This document shows, piece after piece, positions 27,363 to 36,720 of a stretch of 64,000 bases of DNA. Source of the DNA: Polyangium mundeleinium. GTDB taxonomy: Bacteria; Myxococcota_A; Polyangia; Polyangiales; Polyangiaceae. Positions within the stretch are counted from its first letter, which is position 1; the number at the start of each line of letters is the position of its first letter. The notes beneath the pieces were generated by a model. The model ran no database searches and had not been told where the DNA came from. It worked only from the letters and a program-made list of their open reading frames with translations. Made by a program: the position numbers and the translations under genes. Location: NCBI RefSeq assembly GCF_028369105.1, contig NZ_JAQNDO010000001.1:11812501-11876500 (forward strand). Reading direction: 5' to 3'.

Positions 27363-28361
27363 GTGGAACGCAAGCTCGTATCGATTCAGGTGGTGGAGAG
27401 CCTCGCGCCGATCGAAGGCGCGGATCAAATTGAACAGGCCCGGGTGATGGGCTGGACCGTGGTCGTCAAGAAAGGGGAGTTTCGCCCCGGCGACCGCTGC
27501 GTGTTCTTCGAAATCGACAGCGTGCTCCCTTCGAGCGCGCCGTGGGCGGAGTTCATGCGGTCACGCGGGTTCCGCGTGCGGACCATCAAGCTCCGGGGCG
27601 TGCTCTCGCAGGGTCTTGCATTGCCGACTGCGATCCTCGACGGCGAGGTCCCGGAGGTCGGGACGGACGTGCGGGATCGGCTCGGCGTCACCAAATACGA
27701 GGCCATCTTGCCGGACGCGCGCGAGGTCGCCGGTGGGTTTCCGGCGCTCGTGCCGAAGACGGACGAGATCCGTCTGCAATCGGCGCTCGGCGTGCTCGAC
27801 GAGATGCGCGGCCAGGCGTTTTACGTCTCGACGAAGCTCGACGGCTCGTCCGCCACGTTCTTCCGCGCGCCCGAAGGCGAGTTTTTCGCGTGCTCACGCA
27901 ACTGGGCCCTCGCGCCCGGCCCGAATCCGATCTGGAGGGCGGCGGAGCGATACGATCTTGCCAAGCGTCTCCCCCCGGGTATCGCGGTGCAGGGCGAGCT
28001 TTGCGGCCCGGGCATTCAAAAGAACCGGCTCGGGCTCTCGGAGGTCGACGTCTTCATGTTCGGCGTGTACGACACGCGCGCGGGCCGTTACCTCGATTTC
28101 GCCGATTTCATCGGCTTCTGCAAGGAGTACGGCCTGCGCACCGTGCCCATCGAGCGCGAGGTCCGCGGCGACGAGGCGCTGCACTTCGAGCACACGCTCG
28201 ATCGCTGGCTCGAAGCGGCGCGAGGCATTTATCCCGGGACGAAAAACCGCAAGGAAGGCATCGTGATCCGTCCCCTCGTCGAGGCGCGCTCCGCGACGCT
28301 CGGCGGCCGGCTCTCGTTCAAGGTGATCAACAACGACTTTTTGCTGAAAGACGAGGACTGA
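27363..28361 (+). CDS. RNA ligase, DRB0094 family
   Basis: A 332-residue ATP-dependent RNA ligase of the DRB0094 group, typified by the Deinococcus enzyme that joins nicked RNA on bridging DNA strands. The N-terminal module (residues 1-120) begins RKLVSIQVVESLAPIEGADQ. The nucleotidyl transferase domain carries motif I STKLDGSSATF with adenylated Lys158, the GELCGPGIQKN motif, motif IV RKEGIVIRP, and motif V SFKVINNDFLLK at the C-terminus. GTG at 27363 follows GGAGG with five-base spacing. RNA repair or end-healing is the likely role; no partner kinase or phosphatase lies nearby. Confidence 0.9.
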   Translation: MERKLVSIQVVESLAPIEGADQIEQARVMGWTVVVKKGEFRPGDRCVFFEIDSVLPSSAPWAEFMRSRGFRVRTIKLRGVLSQGLALPTAILDGEVPEVGTDVRDRLGVTKYEAILPDAREVAGGFPALVPKTDEIRLQSALGVLDEMRGQAFYVSTKLDGSSATFFRAPEGEFFACSRNWALAPGPNPIWRAAERYDLAKRLPPGIAVQGELCGPGIQKNRLGLSEVDVFMFGVYDTRAGRYLDFADFIGFCKEYGLRTVPIEREVRGDEALHFEHTLDRWLEAARGIYPGTKNRKEGIVIRPLVEARSATLGGRLSFKVINNDFLLKDED

Positions 28362-28364
28362 ACG

Positions 28365-31124
28365 TCAGGAGACGAGGCGGATCCCCACGGGCAAACCTTC
28401 TCCGTAAAACGCCGCCCGGTCCGCCTCCTCCACCGCGACGACCTCCCGCACGGCCCGCACCCATTCCTCGCGCGCGCCCGAGGCGACGAGCTTCCGCTCG
28501 ACATCACGCCGCACCCGCTCCGAGACGTCACGCGCGCGGTCGCCCGTGAGCCGTGCCATGTCCATCGCCGCCCGTGGCGCCGTGGGCATCTCGGCCCATT
28601 TCTCCCGCAAGAGGTGGTCGAGCCAGCGCTCGGCCACGTTCGGCGCAAGGACGTGGTGCGCGCTCGCATAGGCGGGCACACGCGCACCAATCCGCCCGAT
28701 CGCCGCCCAGTTCCGCGGATCACGGTCGGTCCAGGTCCGTTCGAGCAAATACCCGCCGAGCTCGGTGCGCCGCGCCGGCGGCACGCGCTCCAAGGACGAA
28801 GCGAGGTCCACGACGTCCGCGTCGGGCTCGGCGCGAATGCCCTTGGGCTTCTTCAATCGTTTCTCCGACGGCGCGAGGAAGGGATCGACGAGGTCCCGGA
28901 TCGCCACCTGCGCCGCCTCTTCGAGCCCGCCCGCGATGCGACGCCAGGCGATCCAGAAATGCTGCCACGTCCGCGCCTCCTGCGCGAACACCACGCGCTC
29001 GTGAAACAACGAAAAGAGATTCGCCGCGCGCTCCTCGTCGAGCGCATGGCCGAAGCCGGGCCGGAGCGTATACCCCGCGAGTTGCCAGAAGACCCGCTCG
29101 TGATCGGCCGAGCGCCGCCGGCCCTTGTGCCCCGGCCAGAGCACGTCGAAAAGCGCGCGGTTCGTCTCGGCCGTCCACGTGGGCCGCTCGCCGAGGATCC
29201 GTTCGAGCTCGCGCACGAGATCCTTCACCTCGCGCGGCGTGACGTCCGCCCGCCCCTTGCCATAGATGCGTGAAATGGCCTCGCGCGCGTCCTCGAGCCG
29301 TTTGCCGCCGGCCGTCACACCCGGCCGCATCGTTTTGCCCGAAGAAACGCCGCCCTCGGTCTCGACCGCGGTGTCGGGGCTCGTCTCGCGCAGATCCCAC
29401 GTCAATCGGAAGCGGCGGCCGGCCTCGGCGGCGACTTCGACACATGCGAGCTCCAGCGTGCCGATCGCGCTGAGCTCGCCCGCGAGCGAGACGGTCACCT
29501 CGCCGGGACGCGCGCCCGGTTCGAAGGCCGAGGAGACGGGCGGCAACGCGGAGAACCGCTCGATGTCCGGCGTGACGACCGTGCCCGGCAGGTCGAGCGC
29601 CTCGTCGGAGGCATACAGGGGAAATCGGACCGGGCGGCCCACCGTGAGTGAAAACGTTCGTCCGGGCACGTCGTAACGAATGCCCTCACGCGCGCCACGC
29701 GGCACCACACAGACGGCCTGTCGCTGCCCGGAGGGCCCCGCCGACAAGCCGAGGTAATACCCGCGCGCCGCGCCGCCCCCGATCCGCACGCCCCGGCCGA
29801 GGAGAGACAAGCCATACACGACGGCGCCGCGCGCGACGGCGAGATCGGGATGCGGATGCGGCAGGATCTCCGGGCGAACGGCGTTCCACGCTCCGATCGC
29901 ATCGGCGAGTCGATCGACGATCTGCTTGGCTCGAAAAACACCGCCGTTCAGAAGCAACGCGTGGGGCGCGGGCGCGCCGGGCGCGTGACGGGCGAAGAAA
30001 TGGGCGACGTGGCGGGTGATGGCGACGTCCCGCTCGTAGGGCAGGCCAAACGCGACGAGCGCGCTGCCGCCGCGGCGCGGGCGATCGGCGAGGGTGGCCG
30101 GCGGCAAAAAGCCGTCGAGCACGACCCGCTCGGCCTCCTCGCGGGAGAGGCGCGTGGAGAGCGCGGAGCCGATGAGGCGCGCGCCCTTTCCGAGCACCGT
30201 GACTGCAACGTCACTCGGCGGATCGTCGCCGAGGAGCCGCTCCTTGGCGGCGCGGCAAGCGAGCACGAGCTGACCAAAGCGCGCCGGGGGCAATCGGTCC
30301 GGCGCTTCGATGAGGCGGCTCTCGCAGAGGTGCGCGAGCGCGAGATCCATGTTGTCGCCGCCGAGAAGCAGATGTTTTCCCACGGCGACACGCTCGACTT
30401 CGGTGGACCCGCGTTGTTCGCCTGGACGAACTCTTATCAAGGACAGATCCGTCGTCCCGCCGCCGACATCACAAACGAGGACGAGCGCCTCGCCGCCGCT
30501 CCGCCGGCAGAGCGCCGCGAGCTCGCCCTCGCCGGCCCGGGACATGTAATCGTAAAAGGCCGCCTGCGGCTCTTCGAGCAGCCGCACGTCGAATCCGGCG
30601 CGCCGCGCGGCCTCGACCGTGAGCTCGCGCGCGTCCTCGTCGAACGACGCGGGCACGGTCAAGACGACGTCCTGCGCTTCGAGTGGATACGCGAGGAACG
30701 CTTCGTTCCACGCGCGCTTGACGTGCAAGAGCAATCGCGCGGCCGCGTCGACGGGCGAGAGGCGCGGCAGGTCCTCGGCGTCCTCGCCCGCGCCCCACGG
30801 CAAAATGGGCGCGGTTCGATCCACGGCCGCGTGCGCGAGCCAGCTCTTCGACGAGGCGACGAGCCTGCCCGCGACCTCGCCCCCGCGCCGCCGCGCGTGC
30901 ACGCCGAGCACCCAGGGCGTATCGCCGAACGGATCGGGCAGCGCCTCGCCCGGAATGGGCGCATAAAGAAACGACGGAAAGAGCGGCTGGGGCTCGATCT
31001 CGCCGGCGCTCACGAGCTGGGGGATCGGAAAGACCTCGGGCGGCCGGCTGCTCGCCGGGTCGGCCCAGGCGACCACGGTATGCGTCGTGCCGAGATCGAT
31101 CCCGACAATGCGGCGCGCGCTCAT
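28365..31124 (-). CDS. Hsp70-like protein with C-terminal DUF3731
   Basis: A 919-residue divergent Hsp70. The ATPase domain begins RIVGIDLGTTHTVVAWADP, with the phosphate-2 motif VCDVGGGTTDLSLI near residue 230 and a C-terminal adenosine motif around HALLLNGGVFRAKQI. After a beta-rich substrate-like region (residues ~470-590), the C-terminal 300 residues are a helical DUF3731 domain (AETNRALFDVLWPGHKGRRR). It is third in an operon after DUF2760 and a shorter Hsp70, 10 bases beyond the latter. The Hsp70 pair with DUF2760 recurs in proteobacteria; its client is unknown. Confidence 0.92.
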   Translation of the reverse strand: MSARRIVGIDLGTTHTVVAWADPASSRPPEVFPIPQLVSAGEIEPQPLFPSFLYAPIPGEALPDPFGDTPWVLGVHARRRGGEVAGRLVASSKSWLAHAAVDRTAPILPWGAGEDAEDLPRLSPVDAAARLLLHVKRAWNEAFLAYPLEAQDVVLTVPASFDEDARELTVEAARRAGFDVRLLEEPQAAFYDYMSRAGEGELAALCRRSGGEALVLVCDVGGGTTDLSLIRVRPGEQRGSTEVERVAVGKHLLLGGDNMDLALAHLCESRLIEAPDRLPPARFGQLVLACRAAKERLLGDDPPSDVAVTVLGKGARLIGSALSTRLSREEAERVVLDGFLPPATLADRPRRGGSALVAFGLPYERDVAITRHVAHFFARHAPGAPAPHALLLNGGVFRAKQIVDRLADAIGAWNAVRPEILPHPHPDLAVARGAVVYGLSLLGRGVRIGGGAARGYYLGLSAGPSGQRQAVCVVPRGAREGIRYDVPGRTFSLTVGRPVRFPLYASDEALDLPGTVVTPDIERFSALPPVSSAFEPGARPGEVTVSLAGELSAIGTLELACVEVAAEAGRRFRLTWDLRETSPDTAVETEGGVSSGKTMRPGVTAGGKRLEDAREAISRIYGKGRADVTPREVKDLVRELERILGERPTWTAETNRALFDVLWPGHKGRRRSADHERVFWQLAGYTLRPGFGHALDEERAANLFSLFHERVVFAQEARTWQHFWIAWRRIAGGLEEAAQVAIRDLVDPFLAPSEKRLKKPKGIRAEPDADVVDLASSLERVPPARRTELGGYLLERTWTDRDPRNWAAIGRIGARVPAYASAHHVLAPNVAERWLDHLLREKWAEMPTAPRAAMDMARLTGDRARDVSERVRRDVERKLVASGAREEWVRAVREVVAVEEADRAAFYGEGLPVGIRLVS

Positions 31125-31134
31125 GAAAAAACTC

Positions 31135-32982
31135 CTAGCCTTCCACGGCGACCTCGCCGCCGTGCGCGCGTACGCCGAGCTCCACCTTCCACTTTTCCCC
31201 CGACTTTTGCGGCTCGATCGGCACGGCCTCGACGAGCAACGTCCCGACCTCGGTGATGCTCGATCGCAGCCGCACGGGCACGACGTCGCCCTCGCGACGC
31301 CCGTCCGCCGGCAAGGTCACTTCAATAGGCGCAAGCTCGTCGAGCTCGCCCTCGCCCCACGATTCCAGCTCGACTCCAGCCGCGTCGTCCCGACGAACCG
31401 ACGAGCCGAAGAACCGGAATCGCACGGGCTCGCCGACCACGACGCCGAGCTCCTGCGGCGGCAAGGCAGCCTCCGTGCCCTCCTCCATCCCAAACGGCGC
31501 CACGCACAGCGCGCTGATCGGCGGTTCGAGGCCGGGCACGGCCGGCACTGCGCTCTCGATGCCCACGTAATACGCCCGCGCCGTGCCGCCACGAATGCGC
31601 AGGCCCCGGCCCTTGCGCACGAGCCCGTACGTGGCCGCGCCCCGCGCGACCGCGAGGTCGAGATCGGCCGCGGGCAAGACGCGCACCGGCGCGCCGCCGT
31701 CCGCCTGGAGCCATGCATCGAGGGTCGAGACGATGCGCTGGGCGAGCACCTTGCCCTTCATGACGCCGCCATTGAAGAGCAGGACCGTCGGGTGCAGGAG
31801 CGTCCGGCCCTCGCGCTTCGGAAAACCTTCGATCCGATCGAGCGCGCGCGCATGACGGCCGAGGAACGCCGCGAGGTGACGCGTGACGCCCGCGTCCTGC
31901 GCATACGGCAAGCCGAGCTGCGTGAGGCCGCCGCGGGCGCGCTGCGCGGGGCGAGCGTTTGCTCCGACGACCGGGAAAAACCCGTCGACGAGGATCTTTG
32001 CGACCTCGGATTGCAAAAGCTCGGTCCGCAAAGACGATCCGAGGAGCTTCGCCCCGCGGCTCGGGACGACCATCGGCATGCTCTCGATCGAGGCGTCCGA
32101 GAGGAGCCGCTCCTTGGCCACACGCGCCGCATGCGTGAGCGCGATCATTTGCCATCGATCGAGCTCTTTGCCCTCCGCGACGAACTTCTGCCGCGCCACG
32201 TGCGCGAGCGCGAGGTCCATGTTGTCGCCGCCGAGCAGGATGTGATCCCCCACGGCCACACGCTCGAGCACGAGCGAGCCATTCACCTCGGTCGCGGCGA
32301 TGGCCGAAAAATCGGTCGTGCCGCCGCCGACGTCGACCACGAGGATCACGTCGCCCGGGTGAATGTATTTGCGCCAATCCTCGCCCGCGGCGTCGATCCA
32401 GGCATACAGCGCGGCCTGCGGCTCTTCGAGCAACGTGAGATCCTCGAACCCGGCGAGCCCTGCGGCCTCGACCGTGAGGTCCCGCGCCGCCGCGTCGAAC
32501 GAGGCCGGCACCGTGAGCACGATCTCCTGCGCCGAGAGCGATTGCTCCTTTCCTTGCCGATGCACCCACGCCTCGGCCAGGTGCTCCAGGTATCGCCACG
32601 AAGCCTCGACGGGCGAAATCTTCTCGACGTCCTCGGGCGCGCCGAGCGGCAACAGCGCCGAGCGCCGGTCCACGCCCGCATGCGAGAGCCAGCTCTTCGC
32701 GCTCGACACGAGCCGGATCGGCGCGTCGATGCCGCGCGTGCGTGCATATTCACCCACGACGAACGTACGCTCGGCGTCCCAAGGTAAACCCTGCGCGCCT
32801 TCGCTCTCGTGCGCGGCGTAATAGAAGGACGGCAAGAGCGTCCGCTCCTCCAGCGTGCCGCGGGCGACGAGCTGGAGAATGGGCAGGACCTCGGAACGTG
32901 GTTTTTCCGCGGCGCTCTCGGCGAATGCGAGGGCCGAATGGGTGGTGCCGAGATCGATACCAACGACGAAACGTGCGGTCAC
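31135..32982 (-). CDS. Hsp70-like chaperone
   Basis: A 615-residue Hsp70 homologue paralogous to the next gene: DLGTTHSALAFAES at residue ~10, VVDVGGGTTDFSAIA near 210, GDHILLGGDNMDLAL, and VLLFNGGVMKGKVL near 410. Beyond the ATPase domain only a short beta-rich region follows and there is no lid of normal size, so it is not an ordinary DnaK. The GTG start at 32982 overlaps the DUF2760 stop as GTGA, and the next Hsp70 starts 10 bases after its stop. The two Hsp70s may form a heteromer. Confidence 0.92.
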   Translation of the reverse strand: MTARFVVGIDLGTTHSALAFAESAAEKPRSEVLPILQLVARGTLEERTLLPSFYYAAHESEGAQGLPWDAERTFVVGEYARTRGIDAPIRLVSSAKSWLSHAGVDRRSALLPLGAPEDVEKISPVEASWRYLEHLAEAWVHRQGKEQSLSAQEIVLTVPASFDAAARDLTVEAAGLAGFEDLTLLEEPQAALYAWIDAAGEDWRKYIHPGDVILVVDVGGGTTDFSAIAATEVNGSLVLERVAVGDHILLGGDNMDLALAHVARQKFVAEGKELDRWQMIALTHAARVAKERLLSDASIESMPMVVPSRGAKLLGSSLRTELLQSEVAKILVDGFFPVVGANARPAQRARGGLTQLGLPYAQDAGVTRHLAAFLGRHARALDRIEGFPKREGRTLLHPTVLLFNGGVMKGKVLAQRIVSTLDAWLQADGGAPVRVLPAADLDLAVARGAATYGLVRKGRGLRIRGGTARAYYVGIESAVPAVPGLEPPISALCVAPFGMEEGTEAALPPQELGVVVGEPVRFRFFGSSVRRDDAAGVELESWGEGELDELAPIEVTLPADGRREGDVVPVRLRSSITEVGTLLVEAVPIEPQKSGEKWKVELGVRAHGGEVAVEG

Positions 32983-33554
32983 AGCTCCACCTCCGCGGGC
33001 GCGAGGATCTTCGGATCGTGTCCGGCCGTGGGCGTGGGCAAGCTGAGCTCCGTCACCCTCCAGCCCCGATGCTGGATCGTCCCTCGATAAGGAGGTTTGC
33101 CCTGCACGTTGCCCGTGAGCTTCACCTCGGCCGGCGAGAACCCGGCTTCCAGCGTCACCTTGTGCCCCTCCTCCTCGCTCCTCACAGGGACGATCGTCAG
33201 GTGGTCGTGCAACGCCTTGCGGCATCCCTCGTGGACGACGCGGACGGCGGCGCCGATCTCGGCGTCCGGGAACGTGGCGATGTCCTGCTCCAGGAAGTCG
33301 ACGAGCCTGCCCTCCCGCTGGAGGAGCGCGAGGAGCGACAGGGCCGGGGAGAGGTCGGGCTCCGCGGGCTTTTCGGGCGCAGGTTTCTTGGCCTTTTCAG
33401 GCAGCTTGGCGGGCTCGGGCTCGGGGGGCGGGAGGGCCGGAACGGCGGCCTTGAACACGCGAGCCGCGAATTGGCCGTCGAACAGAACCCGAACCAGGCA
33501 GGCCCAGGCAAACCAGAGCCGTGTGGCGAGAGGGAGCGGGGTTTCTTCGGACAC
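32979..33554 (-). CDS. DUF2760 protein
   Basis: A 191-residue DUF2760 protein, first gene of the Hsp70 operon. A short hydrophobic N-terminal helix (TRLWFAWACLVRVLF) may associate with membrane. A Pro/Glu/Lys linker follows, then the conserved domain with SLLALLQREGRLVDFLEQDI, VHEGCRKALHDHLTIVPV and PPYRGTIQHRGWRV. The start is GTG. Its constant pairing with this Hsp70 type suggests a co-chaperone or client adaptor, but this is inference. Confidence 0.88.
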   Translation of the reverse strand: MSEETPLPLATRLWFAWACLVRVLFDGQFAARVFKAAVPALPPPEPEPAKLPEKAKKPAPEKPAEPDLSPALSLLALLQREGRLVDFLEQDIATFPDAEIGAAVRVVHEGCRKALHDHLTIVPVRSEEEGHKVTLEAGFSPAEVKLTGNVQGKPPYRGTIQHRGWRVTELSLPTPTAGHDPKILAPAEVEL

Positions 33555-33653
33555 GCGGGAAGGGTAACGCGTGCCGCGCGAAGGTGGGAGTTTCCGGCGA
33601 GTGCCTTTCGTTCGGGGGTGAAGCCTGGGCCGCTGGCAAGCAGGCGGGGCGGC

Positions 33654-34172
33654 TCAGAACACGCGTCCGAGCTCGTTCCTCGCCACCATCGCCTCGAACT
33701 GCTGCCCGAGCGTCCGGGCGAAGCGAGCGTCCCGCACGAGCACGCCGGCCTCGATGTTGTCGTTCTGGGCGGCCTCGCTGAAGTTCGCCGACGACACCAG
33801 CGCCACCTCGTCGTCGACGCTCACGCACTTCGCGTGGAGCTTGGGCGCGTGGTCCCCCTCGAGCGCGCGCGGGTCGTAGAAGACGGCGGGCAGGCGGGCG
33901 TCTCGCCAGTGCCTCTCCACGAACGAGCGGCGGAACGCGGCCACCGGGTCCTCCCCCCGCTGCATCTTGCCCTCCATCAGCTTGCGGCTGACGTTCACGA
34001 AGATCCGCACCTCGAAGCTCCCGTCACGTCGCATCTTCTCCACGAGCGGCGCGAAGAGCTTCTCCGACGCGCCGACGTTGCCTCGGTTCTCCACGGCCGG
34101 CAGCCAATCCTTGTCGAGCGACAATCGCCCCTGCTTCACCCCGCGATCGAGCCTCGGGTCCGCCTCGCGCAC
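33654..34172 (-). pseudogene. C-terminal remnant of a DrmC-like phospholipase D protein
   Basis: A 172-residue ORF holding only the second half of a PLD-family protein. The HKD-type motif is KLHAKCVSVDDEVALVSSANF, and NDNIEAGVLVRD follows. HWRDARLPAVFYDPRAL upstream of it matches the layout of DrmC, the PLD protein of DISARM anti-phage loci. The N-terminal half with the first HKD motif is absent, and the sequence before it (to about 34300) is open only in another frame without recognisable homology. With the drmMI-like and drmD-like pieces at 40-41 kb it looks like a relic. The ORF itself could still be translated from GTG at 34172. Confidence 0.6.
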
Positions 34173-34299
34173 GGACCTGGAACACGAACGCCGCGTCGCG
34201 GGGCTCCTCGGAGGCGCGGCGATTGACGAGGAACAATGTATTACGACGACGAAGGGGGCGGGCGAGAGAGGGACGTCCCCTCACAGATTCTGTCCGTTG

Positions 34300-34318
34300 C
34301 AACGAAAGTTCGTTGACA
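34300..34318 (+). promoter_or_regulatory. dyad overlapping a -35-like hexamer
   Basis: CAACGAA-AG-TTCGTTG (34300-34315) is a perfect 7-base inverted repeat. It overlaps TTGACA at 34313-34318, a perfect -35 hexamer. A hexamer at 17-base spacing (TTAGCC) is a poor -10. The site lies about 140 bases before the secreted protein gene at 34459 and could be its promoter with an operator. Confidence 0.4.
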
Positions 34319-34458
34319 ACACGTGGCCCACACTGTTAGCCATGCTTACATAAGATTCTTTTGTCCCGTGGCATTGGCTGGCGTGCCCCTGTTTGGTCTC
34401 GCCCATGCAGCCGCGCCTCGCGGACGGTGAGAGTTGCACACTTTCGCAGGGAGTATCG

Positions 34459-36708
34459 ATGTCCACGTCCAGAATCATCGATGGTCGTCCAAGAGCGGCG
34501 GCATCCGCCGTGCAACCCGATCTCTCGAAGCGCCGGAGGCGCGGGCGGGCATTCAGGATCGCCGCCGCAGGGCTCGGCGCATGGGCCTCGATGGGTGGTC
34601 CTTGGCTCGCCGGCGACGCATCGGCGGCCGATCCCATCAAGGTCACGATCACGTCGGGCGGGCCCGATCGCGCATACCCGCTGGGGCAGGAGTTCCGCGT
34701 GGAGGGGAAGCCGGCGAAGGTCCCCGAGCAGGTCGACCTCGTCATCGTCCGGGCGGCGCAGACCATCCTGGGAGTTGGCGACCCGTCCGGCAAGACATGC
34801 TCCGACGTGAAGGAGAGGATCCTCGACGGCAAGGGGAACGTGCGTGAGTTCGAAAGGAACGCGCCGGTCGGCGCAACGAGGTTTGATGCGTTATGGGGCA
34901 CGGTCGACAAAGGCATAAACGAGCTCTCGGCGTACCGGGCGAGCCCGTGGAAGCGCGAGTCCGAAAAGGACACGACGTATTCGCTGTTCGTGCCGAACGA
35001 CAGCATGTTCATGCCGGGCGCCAGTTATTGCGTCTTCCTGCTCCAGACCGACAAGTCGCCGCTCGTCATGAAAGGGATACTCGAGGCCGTCACCAAGTTC
35101 GCGGAGGGATGGGGCGTGTGCGACGGGGCCCCCAGCCCGAACGACTGCACCACCGTGAGCAACACCTACGATCAAGCAATCAAAGATGCGCTCGAGGCCT
35201 CGAACCTGGACGCCAAGGGAAAGGCCGACGTCCAGAAGCAGCTCGATGGATTGAGGAGCGCTCTCGACACGGTGCGCTTGACGTACAAGCGTTGGGGGGA
35301 ATTCGTCACCCACTGGGACCGCGCGGTCTACAAGCGTGGTGATAGCAAGGGCGTCAAGAGGCCGAATCTCATCGACATTCAGGTCGATCTTTCGGAAGAC
35401 CCGCCGGCCTCGCTCCCCAAGCTGATCGCCGATCTGCTCGTGGCGCACGGGGAGCTCGTAGCCGTCCCGACGAAGGTCAAGCTTCCCGCCAAGGGCACGG
35501 AGAGAGAGGTATGGCGGGTCCAGTATCTGGCGCCGGAGGGGATGCGCCCCATCACCCACATCACGATCGACGGCGATGGGGAGGTGATCCGGGTCCGCAA
35601 CGCGAGTGATTCCAAGGCGCCCACGGCGCTGAAGACCAAGACCTCCGGCCTTTCCCTGCCGGGCTCGAAGATCACCCTGCGCGACCTCCTGGAGCTCTCG
35701 CTCGGCAAACTCAAGTTCGGCTCGCAGTATCTGACCCTCTCGGAGGGACAGATGAAGGAACTAAACACGGTCCTCGACAAGAGCGGGCTCAACATCTCTA
35801 CCAAGAAGCTCGAGACCACCGTCGATCCCTTCCTCGATTGGCTGGGGGAGCTCGACCTCGCGGTGACACGCGCGTGGCAGGCGGGGGCTCCCGTGGCGGA
35901 GCCCGTGCCCTTCGTGCTCACCTGGACGCCACTCTACGCGTCCCTTGGCGCGTGGCTCAAAGAGGCGGTGCTGAACCCTTGTGACAAGTTCAAGGTCCTT
36001 CCGAAGGGCCTCGACCTAGGTTCATGCGTCCCGGATCAGGGCAAACCGACGGAGGCCGCCTGGCCGGGCTTCCAGGATAACCGGAAAAACCCGATCTGGA
36101 GCTTGCGGGATAGTCTCAACAATCTTCGCAACAGCGCGGTGCAGGCCCAGACGTACAAGACCGACCTCGAGGGCCGAACGCAGCTCTCCAGCACGAAGCT
36201 CGCCTCCACGATCAACGTCGCCAACAGGATCGATCGGAACGCCTGGTTCGGGCAACACGTCGTGACGACCGTCGGGGTCGCCAATGTCATCAACAGCGCG
36301 GCCCCGCTCTGGGTCAATTATTACGGGTTCAAGCTCTACTTCTGGGCCAACCCCGTCGACCAGCCCCGATGGGTGGGGAGCCCCATGTGGTACCGCAACC
36401 TGTCCCTGGAGTTCGCGATCGTGCCGAACCTGGATACCTTTGGATCCTCCGGGCGATACCAGGGCCTTTCCAAGGGCGACATCCCGCCGCTCATGGTGGG
36501 CGCCGCAATTCAGCCCGTGCCTTACATCACGCTCTCCGCCGGTGCCATCTTCATGGAGAGCCGGCAGACCGTGCTCCCTCAAGAGAGGGCGAGCACCTTC
36601 ATCAGCCCCTATGTCGCGTTCGCGGCCGACCTCAACCTGCTCGACTTCGTGGCTGCCGCCCTGAGCCAGGGGCGCACGACCACCATCAGCGCGCTCGTGA
36701 AGCCGTGA
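34459..36708 (+). CDS. large secreted protein of unknown function
   Basis: A 749-residue exported protein with no family I can name. ATG at 34459 follows AGGGAG. A long n-region with RRRRGRAFR leads to a hydrophobic stretch and a signal-peptidase-like site (DASAAD), which may suit Tat or Sec export. An Ig-like beta segment (DPIKVTITSGGPDRAYPLG) follows, then helical domains with paired Cys (GVCDGAPSPNDC). The C-terminal 150 residues have amphipathic strands (NYYGFKLYFWANPV, ISPYVAFAADLNLLD) that look like an outer-membrane barrel or an autotransporter-like end. It heads a cluster with the two following genes. Confidence 0.75.
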   Translation: MSTSRIIDGRPRAAASAVQPDLSKRRRRGRAFRIAAAGLGAWASMGGPWLAGDASAADPIKVTITSGGPDRAYPLGQEFRVEGKPAKVPEQVDLVIVRAAQTILGVGDPSGKTCSDVKERILDGKGNVREFERNAPVGATRFDALWGTVDKGINELSAYRASPWKRESEKDTTYSLFVPNDSMFMPGASYCVFLLQTDKSPLVMKGILEAVTKFAEGWGVCDGAPSPNDCTTVSNTYDQAIKDALEASNLDAKGKADVQKQLDGLRSALDTVRLTYKRWGEFVTHWDRAVYKRGDSKGVKRPNLIDIQVDLSEDPPASLPKLIADLLVAHGELVAVPTKVKLPAKGTEREVWRVQYLAPEGMRPITHITIDGDGEVIRVRNASDSKAPTALKTKTSGLSLPGSKITLRDLLELSLGKLKFGSQYLTLSEGQMKELNTVLDKSGLNISTKKLETTVDPFLDWLGELDLAVTRAWQAGAPVAEPVPFVLTWTPLYASLGAWLKEAVLNPCDKFKVLPKGLDLGSCVPDQGKPTEAAWPGFQDNRKNPIWSLRDSLNNLRNSAVQAQTYKTDLEGRTQLSSTKLASTINVANRIDRNAWFGQHVVTTVGVANVINSAAPLWVNYYGFKLYFWANPVDQPRWVGSPMWYRNLSLEFAIVPNLDTFGSSGRYQGLSKGDIPPLMVGAAIQPVPYITLSAGAIFMESRQTVLPQERASTFISPYVAFAADLNLLDFVAAALSQGRTTTISALVKP

Positions 36709-36720
36709 GGGGAAATTGCC

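Noticed and set aside
33558-33830. Possible missing start of the DrmC-like remnant or a separate small gene on the minus strand (33397-33828)
   Set aside because: That frame is Arg/Pro-rich, overlaps both the DUF2760 gene and the DrmC-like piece, and has no recognisable content.
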